Shown here: one piece after another, positions 10,457-18,902 of the stretch
Position numbering within the stretch: position 1 is the first letter of the stretch
Layout of the letters: each line of letters begins with the position of its first letter
NCBI RefSeq assembly: GCF_002959775.1
Contig: NZ_PPCX01000010.1
Location: 62,001-126,000 of the forward strand
Reading direction: 5' to 3'
From: Veillonella rogosae JCM 15642
Lineage (GTDB): Bacteria > Bacillota > Negativicutes > Veillonellales > Veillonellaceae
DNA length: 64,000 nt
Position numbers and translations under genes: made by a program
Notes under the pieces: generated by a model
Databases searched by the model: none
Told to the model about the DNA's origin: nothing
The model's input: only the letters and a program-made list of their open reading frames with translations

Positions 10457-10485
10457 TTTTAACCTATGTTTAATATTTTTTTCAA
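10457..10485 (-). promoter_or_regulatory. Candidate promoter of the tpsB-tpsA operon
   Basis: On the minus strand TTGAAA (10485-10480), a 17-base spacer and TTAAAA (10462-10457) precede the tpsB start by about 30 bases, in a very AT-rich stretch. The boxes are near consensus but AT-rich sequence makes chance matches likely. Confidence 0.4.
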
Positions 10486-10556
10486 TACTTTTTTATTTAT
10501 TAATGATGAATTGTAAAATATATTGCGACAAATAAAAAGACTCATATTGGAGATCT

Positions 10557-11574
10557 CGTGTAAAATGTAAATAACCACAAATACATAACACGGAGGTCTC
10601 AAATATGAGCTAAATACATCTTACCATAGAAAAACGAAGTCAAATAAAAGTTTTACGAAAAGAAAGGTACTCTGTTCGTAAAATCGCTAGTTTAATCGGT
10701 GTCCACCATTCTACCGTAGCAAGAGAATTAAATCGTGTTGAAAACAAATATTCTTCGATTAAAGCCCATCAGGTAGCAAATAGTAAGTCTGATAACAAAG
10801 GAAGCCCAATAAAGTTAACACCCTAATTAGTTGATTTAATTGAATCCATATTACACCAAACTTGGCCTCCAGAAGAACTGGTTGGTGCTGAATTAGTTGA
10901 AATTCTAAGCTTTAAGATAATATAGTCTTGGATCCATTGTGGTTTTCTTACTGTAACGGAAACAGTACTTCGCCGGAAAGGGATAAAGCCTGGGACACAA
11001 GAAAAGCGTGACCGATTCTTTGTCAAAAGAACCATTAAAGAAAAACCTCGAGAATTTGAAAATTCTAAGTTTTTGGGTCATTGGGAACTAGATAAAATGT
11101 TTTTTCTTCAAGAGGACAAAGCAAAGGCTGTTTAGCTACATTTATTGAACGCAAAACTCAATTCTATATAGCAGTAAAAACCGAGGACGGAACTAAGGAT
11201 TCTATGTTTTTAGCTATTAGTTCGCTATACAATACATTAACAAACAAACTACTTAAAACCTTTACAGTGGGCTATAGTAAAGAATTTGCACGCTATGAAC
11301 AGGTTAAAGATGAGTTCGAAATACCAATGTATTTTGCCGAAGCCTATATAGCATGGCAACGAGGTATTAATGAAAATAGTAATGGTTTACTTCGAGAGTT
11401 TTTCCCTAGAAAAACCAATTTAGCTAAATTAACTCTAGATAAACTAACATAAGCACTAATGTTGATTAATAAACGATCCGGAAAGCGCCTTTGATTTAAA
11501 ACACCTTTTGACATGTTAAAATATAAGATAAAACAATTAATTTAATTTTGTTGCATTGCTTATTGCAATTCAAG
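10557..11574 (+). mobile_element. Degenerate IS30-family insertion sequence
   Basis: A roughly 1.0 kb relic lying between the two-partner locus and mtgA. Its single gene is a broken IS30-type transposase (next entry). Imperfect terminal inverted repeats can be proposed: the left end GTGTAAAATGTAAATAACC (from 10559) and the complement of the right end TTGCATTGCTTATTGCAATT (11551-11570) share an A/T-rich core of the same layout. Exact ends are uncertain. The element can no longer move by itself. Its position directly upstream of the toxin-delivery operon suggests that this locus is a site of past insertion. Confidence 0.75.
10605..11540 (+). pseudogene. IS30-family transposase, multiply disrupted
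   Basis: Translation by parts recovers the whole family layout: an N-terminal helix-turn-helix (IEKRSQIKVLRKERYSVRKI, then ASLIGVHHSTVARELNR), a middle part with PEELVGAE, and a C-terminal catalytic part with QRGINENSNGLLREFFPRKT and KRSGKRL-FKTPFDML. A stop codon follows the second codon of the presumed start (ATG AGC TAA at 10605). Further stops and frameshifts occur near 10825, 10921, 11132 and around 11170-11200, and the central DDE region is shortened. The longest surviving piece is 11204-11452. The HTH and the NENSNGLLREF signature make the family call secure. Confidence 0.85.
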
Positions 11575-11581
11575 TAATAAA

Positions 11582-11621
11582 AATATCTCTCAGTTAATTT
11601 TGTAATCAACTAAGAGATATT
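11582..11621 (-). terminator. Stem-loop downstream of mtgA
   Basis: AATATCTCT-c-AGTT pairs with AACT-a-AGAGATATT around a 12-base loop, with A/T-rich flanks. It lies about 80 bases past the mtgA stop and could end mtgA transcription; the stem is AT-rich and therefore weak. Confidence 0.4.
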
Positions 11622-11699
11622 CATAAAGCCATTTATTCAATTTATAGAAGATAACTGTATTCTAATCTGACTTCTAATTTTTCTTAAATAATTAAATAG

Positions 11700-12509
11700 C
11701 TACTCTTCCTCCATAAGATTTAAGTCTTGTTTATATGCATAATCAGCTTCGGCTTGTGTAATCATGCCTTGGTCTACCATTTGTTCTAAGACGAGTTTTT
11801 GTCTTGCCTTTGCCCCTTTATAGTTCGTATACGGATCCAAATAGGATGGTGCATTAGGTAATGCTGCGAGGAGTGCACTTTGGGCCAAGGTCAATCGACT
11901 CGGGCTCGTTCCAAAATAGCCATGGGATGCCTCATAGATCCCGTAGTAGCTATGACCATAATATACAGTATTCAAATACATCGTTAGGATTTCTTCTTTT
12001 GAGTAATAATGTTCCATTTCACTAGCGAGAATGGCCTCTTCCACTTTACGACTCATAATTCGTTTGGATGAAAGGAAGAGATTTTTCACGAGTTGTTGTG
12101 TAATGGTACTGCCACCTTCGACGGTTTCACCAGCGATAGCATTCGTATAAAATGCACGTATAATGCCGAGCACATCAATGGCGCCATGGTTATAATATCG
12201 CTTGTCCTCAATGGCAATAAGGGCATTTTTAGTATACTCAGGAATCACGTCACCCTTAACCCAGTGATCTTTTTTAATACGTTGATTCAGTGCTATTTCT
12301 ACCTTTTCCTTAAAGGTAAATAGGCGGATAATCCGGTCCGTACGACTGAGAGTATCTTCACTTTCCTCTATTCGTTTTTCAACAGTTGTATGAGCGTTAC
12401 TTTCACGATCTGAACCTTGATAACTATGGTATCCGTCGTATATAAACATAGCCAATATAATGACTACCACAAACACCAATAAGTTTCGAAGGTAATGAAA
12501 CACTTTCAT
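11700..12509 (-). CDS. mtgA: Monofunctional peptidoglycan glycosyltransferase (GT51)
   Basis: A 269-residue membrane protein that polymerises lipid II into glycan strands. Residues 8-24 form a single N-terminal membrane anchor (NLLVFVVVIILAMFIYDG), followed by the GT51 domain with the catalytic Glu in EDKRYYNHGAID (residue 101) and the second motif GGSTITQQLVKN (132-143). There is no transpeptidase domain after about residue 260, so it is a stand-alone enzyme and not a class A penicillin-binding protein. The start is the ATG at 12509, with AGGTG six bases upstream, rather than the GTG at 12518. It is flanked by an IS relic downstream and the divergent csoR-like gene upstream, and appears to be a single-gene unit. 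Confidence 0.92.
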   Translation of the reverse strand: MKVFHYLRNLLVFVVVIILAMFIYDGYHSYQGSDRESNAHTTVEKRIEESEDTLSRTDRIIRLFTFKEKVEIALNQRIKKDHWVKGDVIPEYTKNALIAIEDKRYYNHGAIDVLGIIRAFYTNAIAGETVEGGSTITQQLVKNLFLSSKRIMSRKVEEAILASEMEHYYSKEEILTMYLNTVYYGHSYYGIYEASHGYFGTSPSRLTLAQSALLAALPNAPSYLDPYTNYKGAKARQKLVLEQMVDQGMITQAEADYAYKQDLNLMEEE

Positions 12510-12869
12510 TGCTTTCACCTATTTCATAAAGGCCTGTAGCTAAACACATATAATATAGAGATAATAATGCAACAATAGATCTACAGCGCCTAATACATAT
12601 ACAAACACAATGTGTATTAAAAGTATTGTATCACATCAATCAAGAAGAAGATATGAATCATACTAGGTTTTAATGGATGCCCATCGTGCGAAATATATTT
12701 TATAATTTAGATGCTGTATTTAAAGGCCTACAAAAAAACGTTCAATCCAATCGTTAATCTATATATGTAGATTTAATGCATATTAGGTATACTTATTAAG
12801 TTGTATTACAGTCTTTAGATAGAGTATAATTAATGAGATGATAAAAAACATGCCCATTGGAGGAGTAAT
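12510..12869. other. Divergent intergenic region, mtgA / csoR-like
   Basis: About 360 bases without a gene. It holds the csoR-side promoter (12801-12830) and presumably the mtgA promoter. The stretch 12640-12780 shows no coding potential and no structure that I could support. Confidence 0.6.
12801..12830 (+). promoter_or_regulatory. Candidate promoter of the CsoR-family gene
   Basis: TTGTAT (12801-12806), an 18-base spacer and TATAAT (12825-12830) lie 40 bases before the start codon at 12870, which has GGAGGAG as its ribosome binding site. I see no obvious copper-type operator palindrome in it. Confidence 0.5.
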
Positions 12870-13148
12870 ATGAAACAGTGTATGGATTCAGAAAATCTGC
12901 ATCGCCGATTGCGTAAAATCTTAGGTCAAGTGCAAGCTATTGATCGAATGATTGAAGAAGACATTCCTTGCGAAGATGTGTTGAGCCAAATTAATGCAGC
13001 TAAGTCTGCACTACACAAGGTAGGACAAGTAGTTCTTGAAGGTCACATCAACCACTGCGTACGTGATGGTATCGAGCATGGCGACGTAGACAAAACTATT
13101 AGCGACTTTACAAAAGCTGTAGAACGTTTTGCTAATATGGGAAAATAG
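12870..13148 (+). CDS. Metal-sensing repressor of the CsoR/RcnR/FrmR family
   Basis: A 92-residue all-helical DNA-binding protein. The family core is plain (RRLRKILGQVQAIDRMIEED). The three ligand positions expected for a Cu(I) sensor are present: Cys34 (IPCEDVL), His59 and Cys63 (EGHINHC). The Cys-His-Cys pattern favours a CsoR-type copper (or related thiol) sensor over RcnR (nickel/cobalt) or FrmR (formaldehyde). Unusually, no copper exporter or chaperone gene is adjacent, so the target is not visible here. It is a single gene with its own promoter and a strong terminator directly after the stop. Confidence 0.88.
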   Translation: MKQCMDSENLHRRLRKILGQVQAIDRMIEEDIPCEDVLSQINAAKSALHKVGQVVLEGHINHCVRDGIEHGDVDKTISDFTKAVERFANMGK

Positions 13149-13179
13149 AGAAGAGGCTAAACCGCCTCTTCTTTTTTTT
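13149..13179 (+). terminator. Intrinsic terminator of the CsoR-family gene
   Basis: The stem AGAAGAGGC/GCCTCTTCT with loop TAAACC is followed by seven T residues, and starts at the stop codon. Confidence 0.9.
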
Positions 13180-13183
13180 GCAT

Positions 13184-13209
13184 AAAAAAGACTCTACCGT
13201 AGTAGAGTC
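13184..13209 (-). terminator. Intrinsic terminator of ptsH
   Basis: On the minus strand the stem GACTCTAC/GTAGAGTC with a four-base loop is followed by six T residues, 20 bases past the ptsH stop at 13230. It sits back to back with the terminator of the convergent csoR-like gene. Confidence 0.85.
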
Positions 13210-13229
13210 ATTTTTATTTCCCTCACAAA

Positions 13230-13490
13230 TTAGTCGTGATTAGTTGTTAAGAATTCGCTCAATGCAGCGAGTGCGTCATCTTCGTCAGCACCGTCAGCTG
13301 TTAAAGTAACGGATGTACCTTTTGTAGCGCCCAAAGTCAATACAGTTAAGATGGATTTAGCATCAGCTGTTTTGCCGTTAGCAGCGATTGTCACTTTGGA
13401 AGCGTATTTAGCCGCCAATTGTGTGAAAGCTGTAGCAGGACGAGCGTGTAAACCAGATTCGTTTGTAATTTCTACTGTTAATTCTTTCAT
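13230..13490 (-). CDS. ptsH: PTS phosphocarrier protein HPr
   Basis: An 86-residue cytoplasmic carrier that accepts phosphate from enzyme I and passes it to sugar-specific EIIA domains. The active-site His15 is in SGLHARPAT and the regulatory Ser46 is in AKSILTV, so it could be a substrate of HPr kinase; no such kinase gene is in this window. It lies 121 bases downstream of ptsI on the same strand, the reverse of the common ptsH-ptsI order, and is followed by a terminator. The fructose PTS genes 4.5 kb away are a likely phosphate acceptor. The identification is secure. Confidence 0.96.
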   Translation of the reverse strand: MKELTVEITNESGLHARPATAFTQLAAKYASKVTIAANGKTADAKSILTVLTLGATKGTSVTLTADGADEDDALAALSEFLTTNHD

Positions 13491-13611
13491 GGTAACCTCT
13501 TTCTATCTCGATAGGCAGAGCCTATCCCTTACGTTCTAATAGATATATTGTATCAATTATAAGCGCATCAATTCAAGTATATTACATATGATTATGATGA
13601 AGCTTTACCAA

Positions 13612-15339
13612 TTATAGTAAGCCTTTTTCTATTAATACGGATTTAGCATACCCTGTAATTTCTTCAGCCGTGTCCATAGTAAGCGCTTTATTGGCCACCT
13701 CTTCACATTCTGCTTTAGAAACAGAACGCAAGATATTTTTAATGAGTGGAATAGAAGATGCTGTCATGGAGAACTCGTCTAGGCCTAGACCTAAGAGAAT
13801 CATTGTAGCCACAGGATCACTAGCAAGCTCACCACACATGCCTGTGAATTTGCCTTGTTCATGGCTAGCATCGATAACATGTTTGATAAGACGTAACACG
13901 CCTGGATGCAATGGTTGATAGAGACTACCGATAGCTTCATTCATACGGTCTACAGCCAAAGTATATTGGCATAAATCGTTTGTACCGATACTGAAGAAGT
14001 CCACATATTTTGCTAAGATTGGAGAAATAACAGCCGCCGCTGGTACTTCGATCATGATACCAACCTTAATATCCTTATTGAACTCTTTGCCTTCTGCTGT
14101 AAGTTCTGCCTTACATTCATCAAGCATAACATTCGCTTGTTTTACTTCTTCTACAGAAGCAATCATAGGATACATGATGTGAATATCACCAAAGGCACTA
14201 GCGCGCAACAAGGCACGCAATTGCACTTTGAAGATATCTGGACGATTTAAGGAAATACGGATAGCACGATAGCCGAGGAATGGATTCAATTCGCTAGGCA
14301 AATCAAGGCATTTTAATTCCTTGTCGCCACCGATATCCATAGTACGGATGATAACAGGTTTGCCCTTCATATCTTGGGCAACCTTTTTATATTCTTCAAA
14401 TTGTACATCTTCTGCTGGCAATTCGTCGTTTTCCATATAAAGGAACTCTGTCCGGTACAAGCCGATACCTTGAGCGCCCATAGTAAGAGCATTTTTAGCA
14501 TCTTTTGCTTTACCAATATTGCCGAATAATTCTACATGATGGCCATCAGTCGTTGTAGCTTCTAAGTTCGCAGACTCGCGCAAGCGTTTTAATTCCTCTT
14601 GGAACGCCGCAGCTTGGTTTGTATATTCATCCCAATCCGCATCAGATGGATTCATTTCTACGATACCATCTGTGCCAAGAACCACTGCTTTATCGCCATC
14701 TACGAAGCTTTCAATGTCACCAACGCCCATAACAGCAGGGATTTCCAAGGTGCGAGCCATGATAGCCGCATGAGAAGTAGGACCACCGGCCGCTGTTACA
14801 ATGCCTTTTACAACATTTTTATCGAGGGAAGCCGTATCGGATGGTGCCAAATCTTGAGCCACCAAAATAACTTCGCCAGAAATGTGAGATAAACCACGAG
14901 GATTCATACCTAACATGTTGCGCATCAAACGATCACCGATGTCTTTAATATCCGCACCGCGTTCTCGCATATATGCATCTTCCATACCGAGGAAGATATT
15001 CGCAAAGGTTTCAATAGTTTGAGCTGTAGCCGCTACGACATTAGTATGGCTAGACTCAACGAGGGATTTAATACCATCAGACAAGGATGGGTCTTGTGCG
15101 ATTTGCATATGCGCCTCAAAAATGGCTGCCTCTTCTGGGCCCATTTCGTCTAACGCTTTTTGACGAATCGTATCTAATTGTTTTAGAGTAGCCGCCATAG
15201 CAGCTGCAAACTTGCCAATCTCCTCTTCTACCTTGTCGTCAGCCACGGTGTAATCAGGAATGACAATTTCCTCTTGAATATATCTATATACATTGCCTAC
15301 TGCAACGCCACGAGATCCAGAAATCCCTTGAATTCGCAT
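13612..15339 (-). CDS. ptsI: PTS enzyme I (phosphoenolpyruvate-protein phosphotransferase)
   Basis: A 575-residue cytoplasmic protein that transfers phosphate from PEP to HPr, the first step of the phosphotransferase system. The swivelling His domain carries the phosphorylated His190 in GGPTSHAAIMART. The C-terminal PEP-binding barrel has RTMDIGGDKELKCL, EFLYMENDELP and the signature IEVPAAAV, with the catalytic Cys in GMCGELASDP. Length and motif order are normal. It lies upstream of ptsH, with a 121-base spacer, and is divergent from dapF. The start ATG follows AGAGGAAC. Confidence 0.97.
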   Translation of the reverse strand: MRIQGISGSRGVAVGNVYRYIQEEIVIPDYTVADDKVEEEIGKFAAAMAATLKQLDTIRQKALDEMGPEEAAIFEAHMQIAQDPSLSDGIKSLVESSHTNVVAATAQTIETFANIFLGMEDAYMRERGADIKDIGDRLMRNMLGMNPRGLSHISGEVILVAQDLAPSDTASLDKNVVKGIVTAAGGPTSHAAIMARTLEIPAVMGVGDIESFVDGDKAVVLGTDGIVEMNPSDADWDEYTNQAAAFQEELKRLRESANLEATTTDGHHVELFGNIGKAKDAKNALTMGAQGIGLYRTEFLYMENDELPAEDVQFEEYKKVAQDMKGKPVIIRTMDIGGDKELKCLDLPSELNPFLGYRAIRISLNRPDIFKVQLRALLRASAFGDIHIMYPMIASVEEVKQANVMLDECKAELTAEGKEFNKDIKVGIMIEVPAAAVISPILAKYVDFFSIGTNDLCQYTLAVDRMNEAIGSLYQPLHPGVLRLIKHVIDASHEQGKFTGMCGELASDPVATMILLGLGLDEFSMTASSIPLIKNILRSVSKAECEEVANKALTMDTAEEITGYAKSVLIEKGLL

Positions 15340-15565
15340 ATGTGTTCCTCTTTCTATTACGATAAACTACATTACTCTTTATTTTATCATTTCTCCGTTA
15401 AACAATAAAGTAATTAGACAACATCTATCAGCCTTAAAGGGCATCCCACATGGGTTGTTTTTGACGTATCAATCAATTTAGCTCGACACTAAAAGAAGGT
15501 TAATTTTTCGTCTATTTCGCCATAATTTTATAAGATTTCTTCTCATAATCAAGTATCATTTATGA

Positions 15566-15571
15566 TATAAT
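15566..15571 (+). promoter_or_regulatory. -10 box of the dapF promoter
   Basis: A perfect TATAAT. Transcription would begin near 15578, giving a leader of about 70 nt that contains the hairpin described next. A good -35 box was not found at the expected distance. Confidence 0.45.
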
Positions 15572-15598
15572 ATAGAATATATAAACATATACATCTGG

Positions 15599-15626
15599 GA
15601 CTTTCACGGGCTTCATGGTGAAAGTC
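15599..15626 (+). repeat. Perfect inverted repeat in the dapF leader built from two GTGAAAG motifs
   Basis: GACTTTCAC (15599-15607) and GTGAAAGTC (15618-15626) form a perfect 9-bp stem around the 10-base loop GGGCTTCATG. It lies about 20 nt into the predicted transcript and 22 bases before the dapF start. No T-run follows, so it is not a standard terminator. Both arms are copies of a motif that recurs throughout the window (see findings). Confidence 0.8.
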
Positions 15627-15648
15627 TTACTTATTGATAGGAGACTTT

Positions 15649-16482
15649 ATGAAATTAACTAAAATGCATGGTCTCGGCAATGATTTTATCCTCTTTGCTG
15701 ACCCAAAAGGAACTGAGAAAGATTACACAGACCTCGCTATTCGCCTTTGCGATCGCCGCACAGGTATTGGCGCCGACGGTCTTGCCATTCTAGTTCCTTC
15801 TGAAACATGCGATGTACGCATGCGCATCATCAACTCCGATGGTAGTGAAGCAGAAATGTGCGGCAACGCCATTCGTTGCTTTGCCAAATACGCTTACGAA
15901 CACGGTGAAATTACGAAAGAGACTTTCACCATTGAAACATTAGCAGGTGTAATGAAACCTACCTTGACCATCGAAAATGGCATCGTAACACAAGTTACAG
16001 TAGACATGGGCAAACCATTCTTTAAATCTCAAGACATTCCTATGAATGTAGATATGGATAAGGTTATCGACGTAGACCTCGACGTAAACGGCGAAACCAT
16101 AACGGTCAGCTCCGTATTGCTCGGTGTGCCGCACACAGAGGTGTTCATCGACGATATTACAAAAGCACCTGTAACAACACAAGGGCCTATCCTTGAAAAA
16201 CACGATGCGTTCCCATCCAATACAAATGTTAACTACATCGAAGTAATAAACGACAAGCATATCAAGGTGCGCACTTGGGAACGTGGCGCAGGTGCTACAT
16301 TAGCATGTGGTACAGGCTCTTGCGCCTCTGCCGTTATGTCCTTCGAAAAAGGCTTAACAGGCCGCGAAGTAGATGTAGAGCTCTATTTAGGAACATTACA
16401 TATTTCATACTTGGAGGATGGCACGGTGCTCATGACTGGCCCTGCTGAGGAAGTCTTCGAAACAGAACTTCCTATCGAATAA
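15649..16482 (+). CDS. dapF: Diaminopimelate epimerase
   Basis: A 277-residue cytoplasmic, cofactor-free racemase that converts LL- to meso-diaminopimelate for lysine and peptidoglycan synthesis. The two half-sites are clear: Cys71 in SEAEMCGNAIRCFAKY, and the second catalytic Cys in LACGTGSCASAV; the start HGLGNDF is also conserved. The ATG at 15649 is preferred to the TTG at 15634 because TAGGAG stands seven bases before it. The antiporter gene begins one base after the stop, so the two are probably co-transcribed. A long hairpin precedes the ribosome binding site. Confidence 0.96.
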   Translation: MKLTKMHGLGNDFILFADPKGTEKDYTDLAIRLCDRRTGIGADGLAILVPSETCDVRMRIINSDGSEAEMCGNAIRCFAKYAYEHGEITKETFTIETLAGVMKPTLTIENGIVTQVTVDMGKPFFKSQDIPMNVDMDKVIDVDLDVNGETITVSSVLLGVPHTEVFIDDITKAPVTTQGPILEKHDAFPSNTNVNYIEVINDKHIKVRTWERGAGATLACGTGSCASAVMSFEKGLTGREVDVELYLGTLHISYLEDGTVLMTGPAEEVFETELPIE

Positions 16483-16483
16483 G

Positions 16484-17881
16484 ATGAAGTGGTTACAACT
16501 CATATTAAATGCGTTTCTAAAGTATCAACAAGGCCGTTCTCTAATGCCGAAAAATACGGAGTCGCTCATAGGTTTACTCATATCTATCCTCGTCATTATC
16601 ATCGCCGTAGCTAACGGTATTGCTATTGGTTACGCCTTGATAGTGGTATGGTGCATCATGGCCTATGTATTCTATCGCAAAGGATACCAACCAAAAGAAC
16701 TGCTAAACCTATCATGGACAGGTGCTAAAACCTCGATTGTGGTAATGCAAATATTCTTGCTTATCGGTTGGCTCATCGCTATGTGGCAAGCAGCAGGCAT
16801 CATCCCAATGATTATCGCCACCGGCATCGACTTGATTAATCCGTCCCTCTTTATTGCTTGTGCCTTCTTATTAACAGCGATTGTTAGCATGGTATTAGGT
16901 ACAGCTTTCGGTACTGTAGGCACCATGGGTATCGTGCTCATCACGATGGCAAGGGCTGGTAATATTCCAGAGGATATCGTAGCAGGCGCCATTATAGCAG
17001 GTGCGTACTTTGGCAATCGCAATGGTCCTTTATCATCTAGCGCCTCTCTCGTAGCGGCTTTAACACATACAAAGGTACCAACCAATATCCCTATTATGTT
17101 TAAGGATGGTCTGCTAGCACTTGTGATTTCCACAGTGCTTTATCTATTACTATCTCAGTGGTTCCCACTCAACTATACTAATAGCTTGCTGCCCGATACA
17201 ATCCACTTTGTATTCAACATCGATTGGATCTTATGGATTCCAGTGATTATCGTCATCGGTCTATTGCCTTTGAAAGTATCGATTCGATGGCCTATCGGCC
17301 TCAGCGCATTAGCCGCAGCCATTCTTGCTTATACTAATCAAGGGGCTACCCTTTCCGAATTGGGATGGTATACCTTAACAGGCTTTGAACTACCACATTA
17401 TAATCCGCTAGCAGATATCATTCACGGCGGTGGATTGCAAACGATGTTCATCCCTACATTATCCATCTTTATGGCTACTGCCATTTCTGGCATGCTCGAA
17501 GGGGTTGGCTTCTGGAATGATGTTAGACAACTATTAGAGCGAGCTAAAACACGGAGCGATGTATTTGCTGCCAATGTAGGTCTCGCACTCTTAACTGGCG
17601 CTGTAGGTTGTAGCCAAGCTATAGCGGTTGTGATGACACATTCTATTATGCGCATTACCTACGCTCAACGGGGTATTCAAGATGAAGATGTGATGCTCGA
17701 CTTTGAAAACAGCGGCATCGTCATTTCCGCCTTACTACCATGGAACATCGCCGCTTACGTACCTGTAGTTATGATGGGTACTAGCACAGCCGGCTATGTA
17801 CCATTCGCCTTCTTCCTATATCTCGTACCGCTCCTTTACTGGTTACGACTACGGAAGCAAGATCAACCAATCATACGCTAA
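16484..17881 (+). CDS. NhaC-type Na+/H+ antiporter
   Basis: A 465-residue inner-membrane protein with about 11-12 hydrophobic segments from residue 25 to the end. The family core is visible as GAYFGNRNGPLSSSASLVAA (compare GAYFGDKMSPLSDTT in NhaC), together with the SMVLGTAFGTVGTMG segment. It probably exchanges Na+ (or an organic ion) for protons, as NhaC proteins do; malate/lactate exchange is known for relatives, so the substrate is open. The start is uncertain: the ATG at 16484 lies just behind the dapF stop without a good ribosome site, and the ATG at 16544 is an alternative. A tandem repeat begins at its last codons. Confidence 0.8.
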   Translation: MKWLQLILNAFLKYQQGRSLMPKNTESLIGLLISILVIIIAVANGIAIGYALIVVWCIMAYVFYRKGYQPKELLNLSWTGAKTSIVVMQIFLLIGWLIAMWQAAGIIPMIIATGIDLINPSLFIACAFLLTAIVSMVLGTAFGTVGTMGIVLITMARAGNIPEDIVAGAIIAGAYFGNRNGPLSSSASLVAALTHTKVPTNIPIMFKDGLLALVISTVLYLLLSQWFPLNYTNSLLPDTIHFVFNIDWILWIPVIIVIGLLPLKVSIRWPIGLSALAAAILAYTNQGATLSELGWYTLTGFELPHYNPLADIIHGGGLQTMFIPTLSIFMATAISGMLEGVGFWNDVRQLLERAKTRSDVFAANVGLALLTGAVGCSQAIAVVMTHSIMRITYAQRGIQDEDVMLDFENSGIVISALLPWNIAAYVPVVMMGTSTAGYVPFAFFLYLVPLLYWLRLRKQDQPIIR

Positions 17882-17934
17882 TTACAAAATCAATCATACA
17901 CTAATTACAAAATCAACAAATCATAGGCTAATTA
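17868..17934 (+). repeat. Tandem direct repeat (23-bp unit, about 2.9 copies) across the antiporter stop codon
   Basis: Units 17868-17890 and 17891-17913 differ at one base (CAATCATACG/CAATCATACA, then CTAATTACAAAAT), and a third, diverged partial unit covers 17914-17934. The first unit contains the last codons and the TAA of the antiporter gene, so the array probably arose by duplication of its 3' end. It ends just before the fruK ribosome binding site. Confidence 0.85.
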
Positions 17935-17954
17935 ATCTTAAAAGGGGAATTTGT

Positions 17955-18869
17955 ATGATTTACACCATTACCTTTAACCCAGCCCTCGATTATATCGTGC
18001 GCCTAGATCACCTCAAGACGGGCACCATTAATCGTACAACTCAAGAATACGTTCTTGGTGGTGGCAAGGGTATCAACGTATCTATCGTGCTTAACAACTT
18101 GGGCATGGATACAACGGCACTCGGTTTCATCGCCGGCTTTACAGGTGAAGAAATCGTAACACAGCTCAATAGCTTCGGCGTAAAAGAAGATTTCATTCGA
18201 CTCCGCGAAGGATTAACCCGCATCAATGTTAAGGTGAAAGCCTCTGATGAGGAAACAGAGATCAACGGCCGTGGTCCAATTATCTCGGACGACGAATTAA
18301 AAGCCCTCTACAAACAGCTCGATGCATTGACAGATAAGGATACACTAATCCTTGCAGGCAGTATTCCTTCTAGCTTACCTAGCGATATGTACGAGCTCAT
18401 TATGGAGCGCTTGCAACATAAAAATATTCGCATCGTCGTAGATGCTACAAAGGATTTACTTACACGAGTATTGCCATATAAACCGTTCTTGATTAAACCT
18501 AACAATCATGAGCTTAGCGAAATCTTTGGTCGCCCCCTTTCTACAAAGGAGGACCTCGTAGAAGCTGCCAAAGCATTGCAAGAGAAAGGCGCACAGCATG
18601 TGCTTATCTCTATGGCTGGTGATGGAGCTATCTTGGTCGCAGCTGATGGCACTGTATATACGAGCCCTGCCCCTAAGGGGACGCTCGTAAATTCTGTAGG
18701 CGCTGGCGATTCCATGGTAGCAGGCTTTATTACAGGCTTTGAAAAGACAGGGGATCTACAAGAGGCTCTATACTGGGGTATCTCCAGTGGCTCTGCCTCC
18801 GCTTACTCTGAAAATCTCGCTACACTGACAGAAGTAGAAGCATTACTTTCACAAGTACAAGTTAACTAG
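17955..18869 (+). CDS. fruK: 1-phosphofructokinase
   Basis: A 304-residue PfkB-family sugar kinase that phosphorylates fructose 1-phosphate to fructose 1,6-bisphosphate. It begins MIYTITFNPALDYIV, typical for the LacC/FruK group, has GGGKGINVS near residue 36 and the catalytic GAGDSMVAGF close to the C-terminus. The frame is open further upstream, but the ATG at 17955 follows AAAAGGGGAA and matches the family start. It is followed after 33 bases by fruA, forming a fruKA operon for fructose uptake and entry into glycolysis. No FruR/DeoR-type regulator gene is next to it in this window. Confidence 0.95.
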   Translation: MIYTITFNPALDYIVRLDHLKTGTINRTTQEYVLGGGKGINVSIVLNNLGMDTTALGFIAGFTGEEIVTQLNSFGVKEDFIRLREGLTRINVKVKASDEETEINGRGPIISDDELKALYKQLDALTDKDTLILAGSIPSSLPSDMYELIMERLQHKNIRIVVDATKDLLTRVLPYKPFLIKPNNHELSEIFGRPLSTKEDLVEAAKALQEKGAQHVLISMAGDGAILVAADGTVYTSPAPKGTLVNSVGAGDSMVAGFITGFEKTGDLQEALYWGISSGSASAYSENLATLTEVEALLSQVQVN

Positions 18870-18902
18870 TTTTACATTTTATTTGCATCAAGGAGTACAC
18901 AT

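Larger units (their letters stand above)
15340..15648. other. Divergent intergenic region, ptsI / dapF
   Basis: About 310 bases. It holds the ptsI promoter region (no clear boxes found), the dapF promoter with TATAAT at 15566-15571 and the dapF leader hairpin at 15599-15626. The part from 15421 to 15540 shows nothing further that I can support. Confidence 0.6.

Noticed and set aside
10823-11035. Minus-strand 70-residue frame in the IS relic
   Set aside because: Antisense to the recognisable transposase fragments.
15578-15648. Lysine riboswitch upstream of dapF
   Set aside because: The leader is only about 70 nt with one simple hairpin; a lysine riboswitch needs about 170 nt and several conserved helices.
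17868-17934. CRISPR-like array
   Set aside because: Head-to-tail units without spacers and only about three copies; no cas genes.
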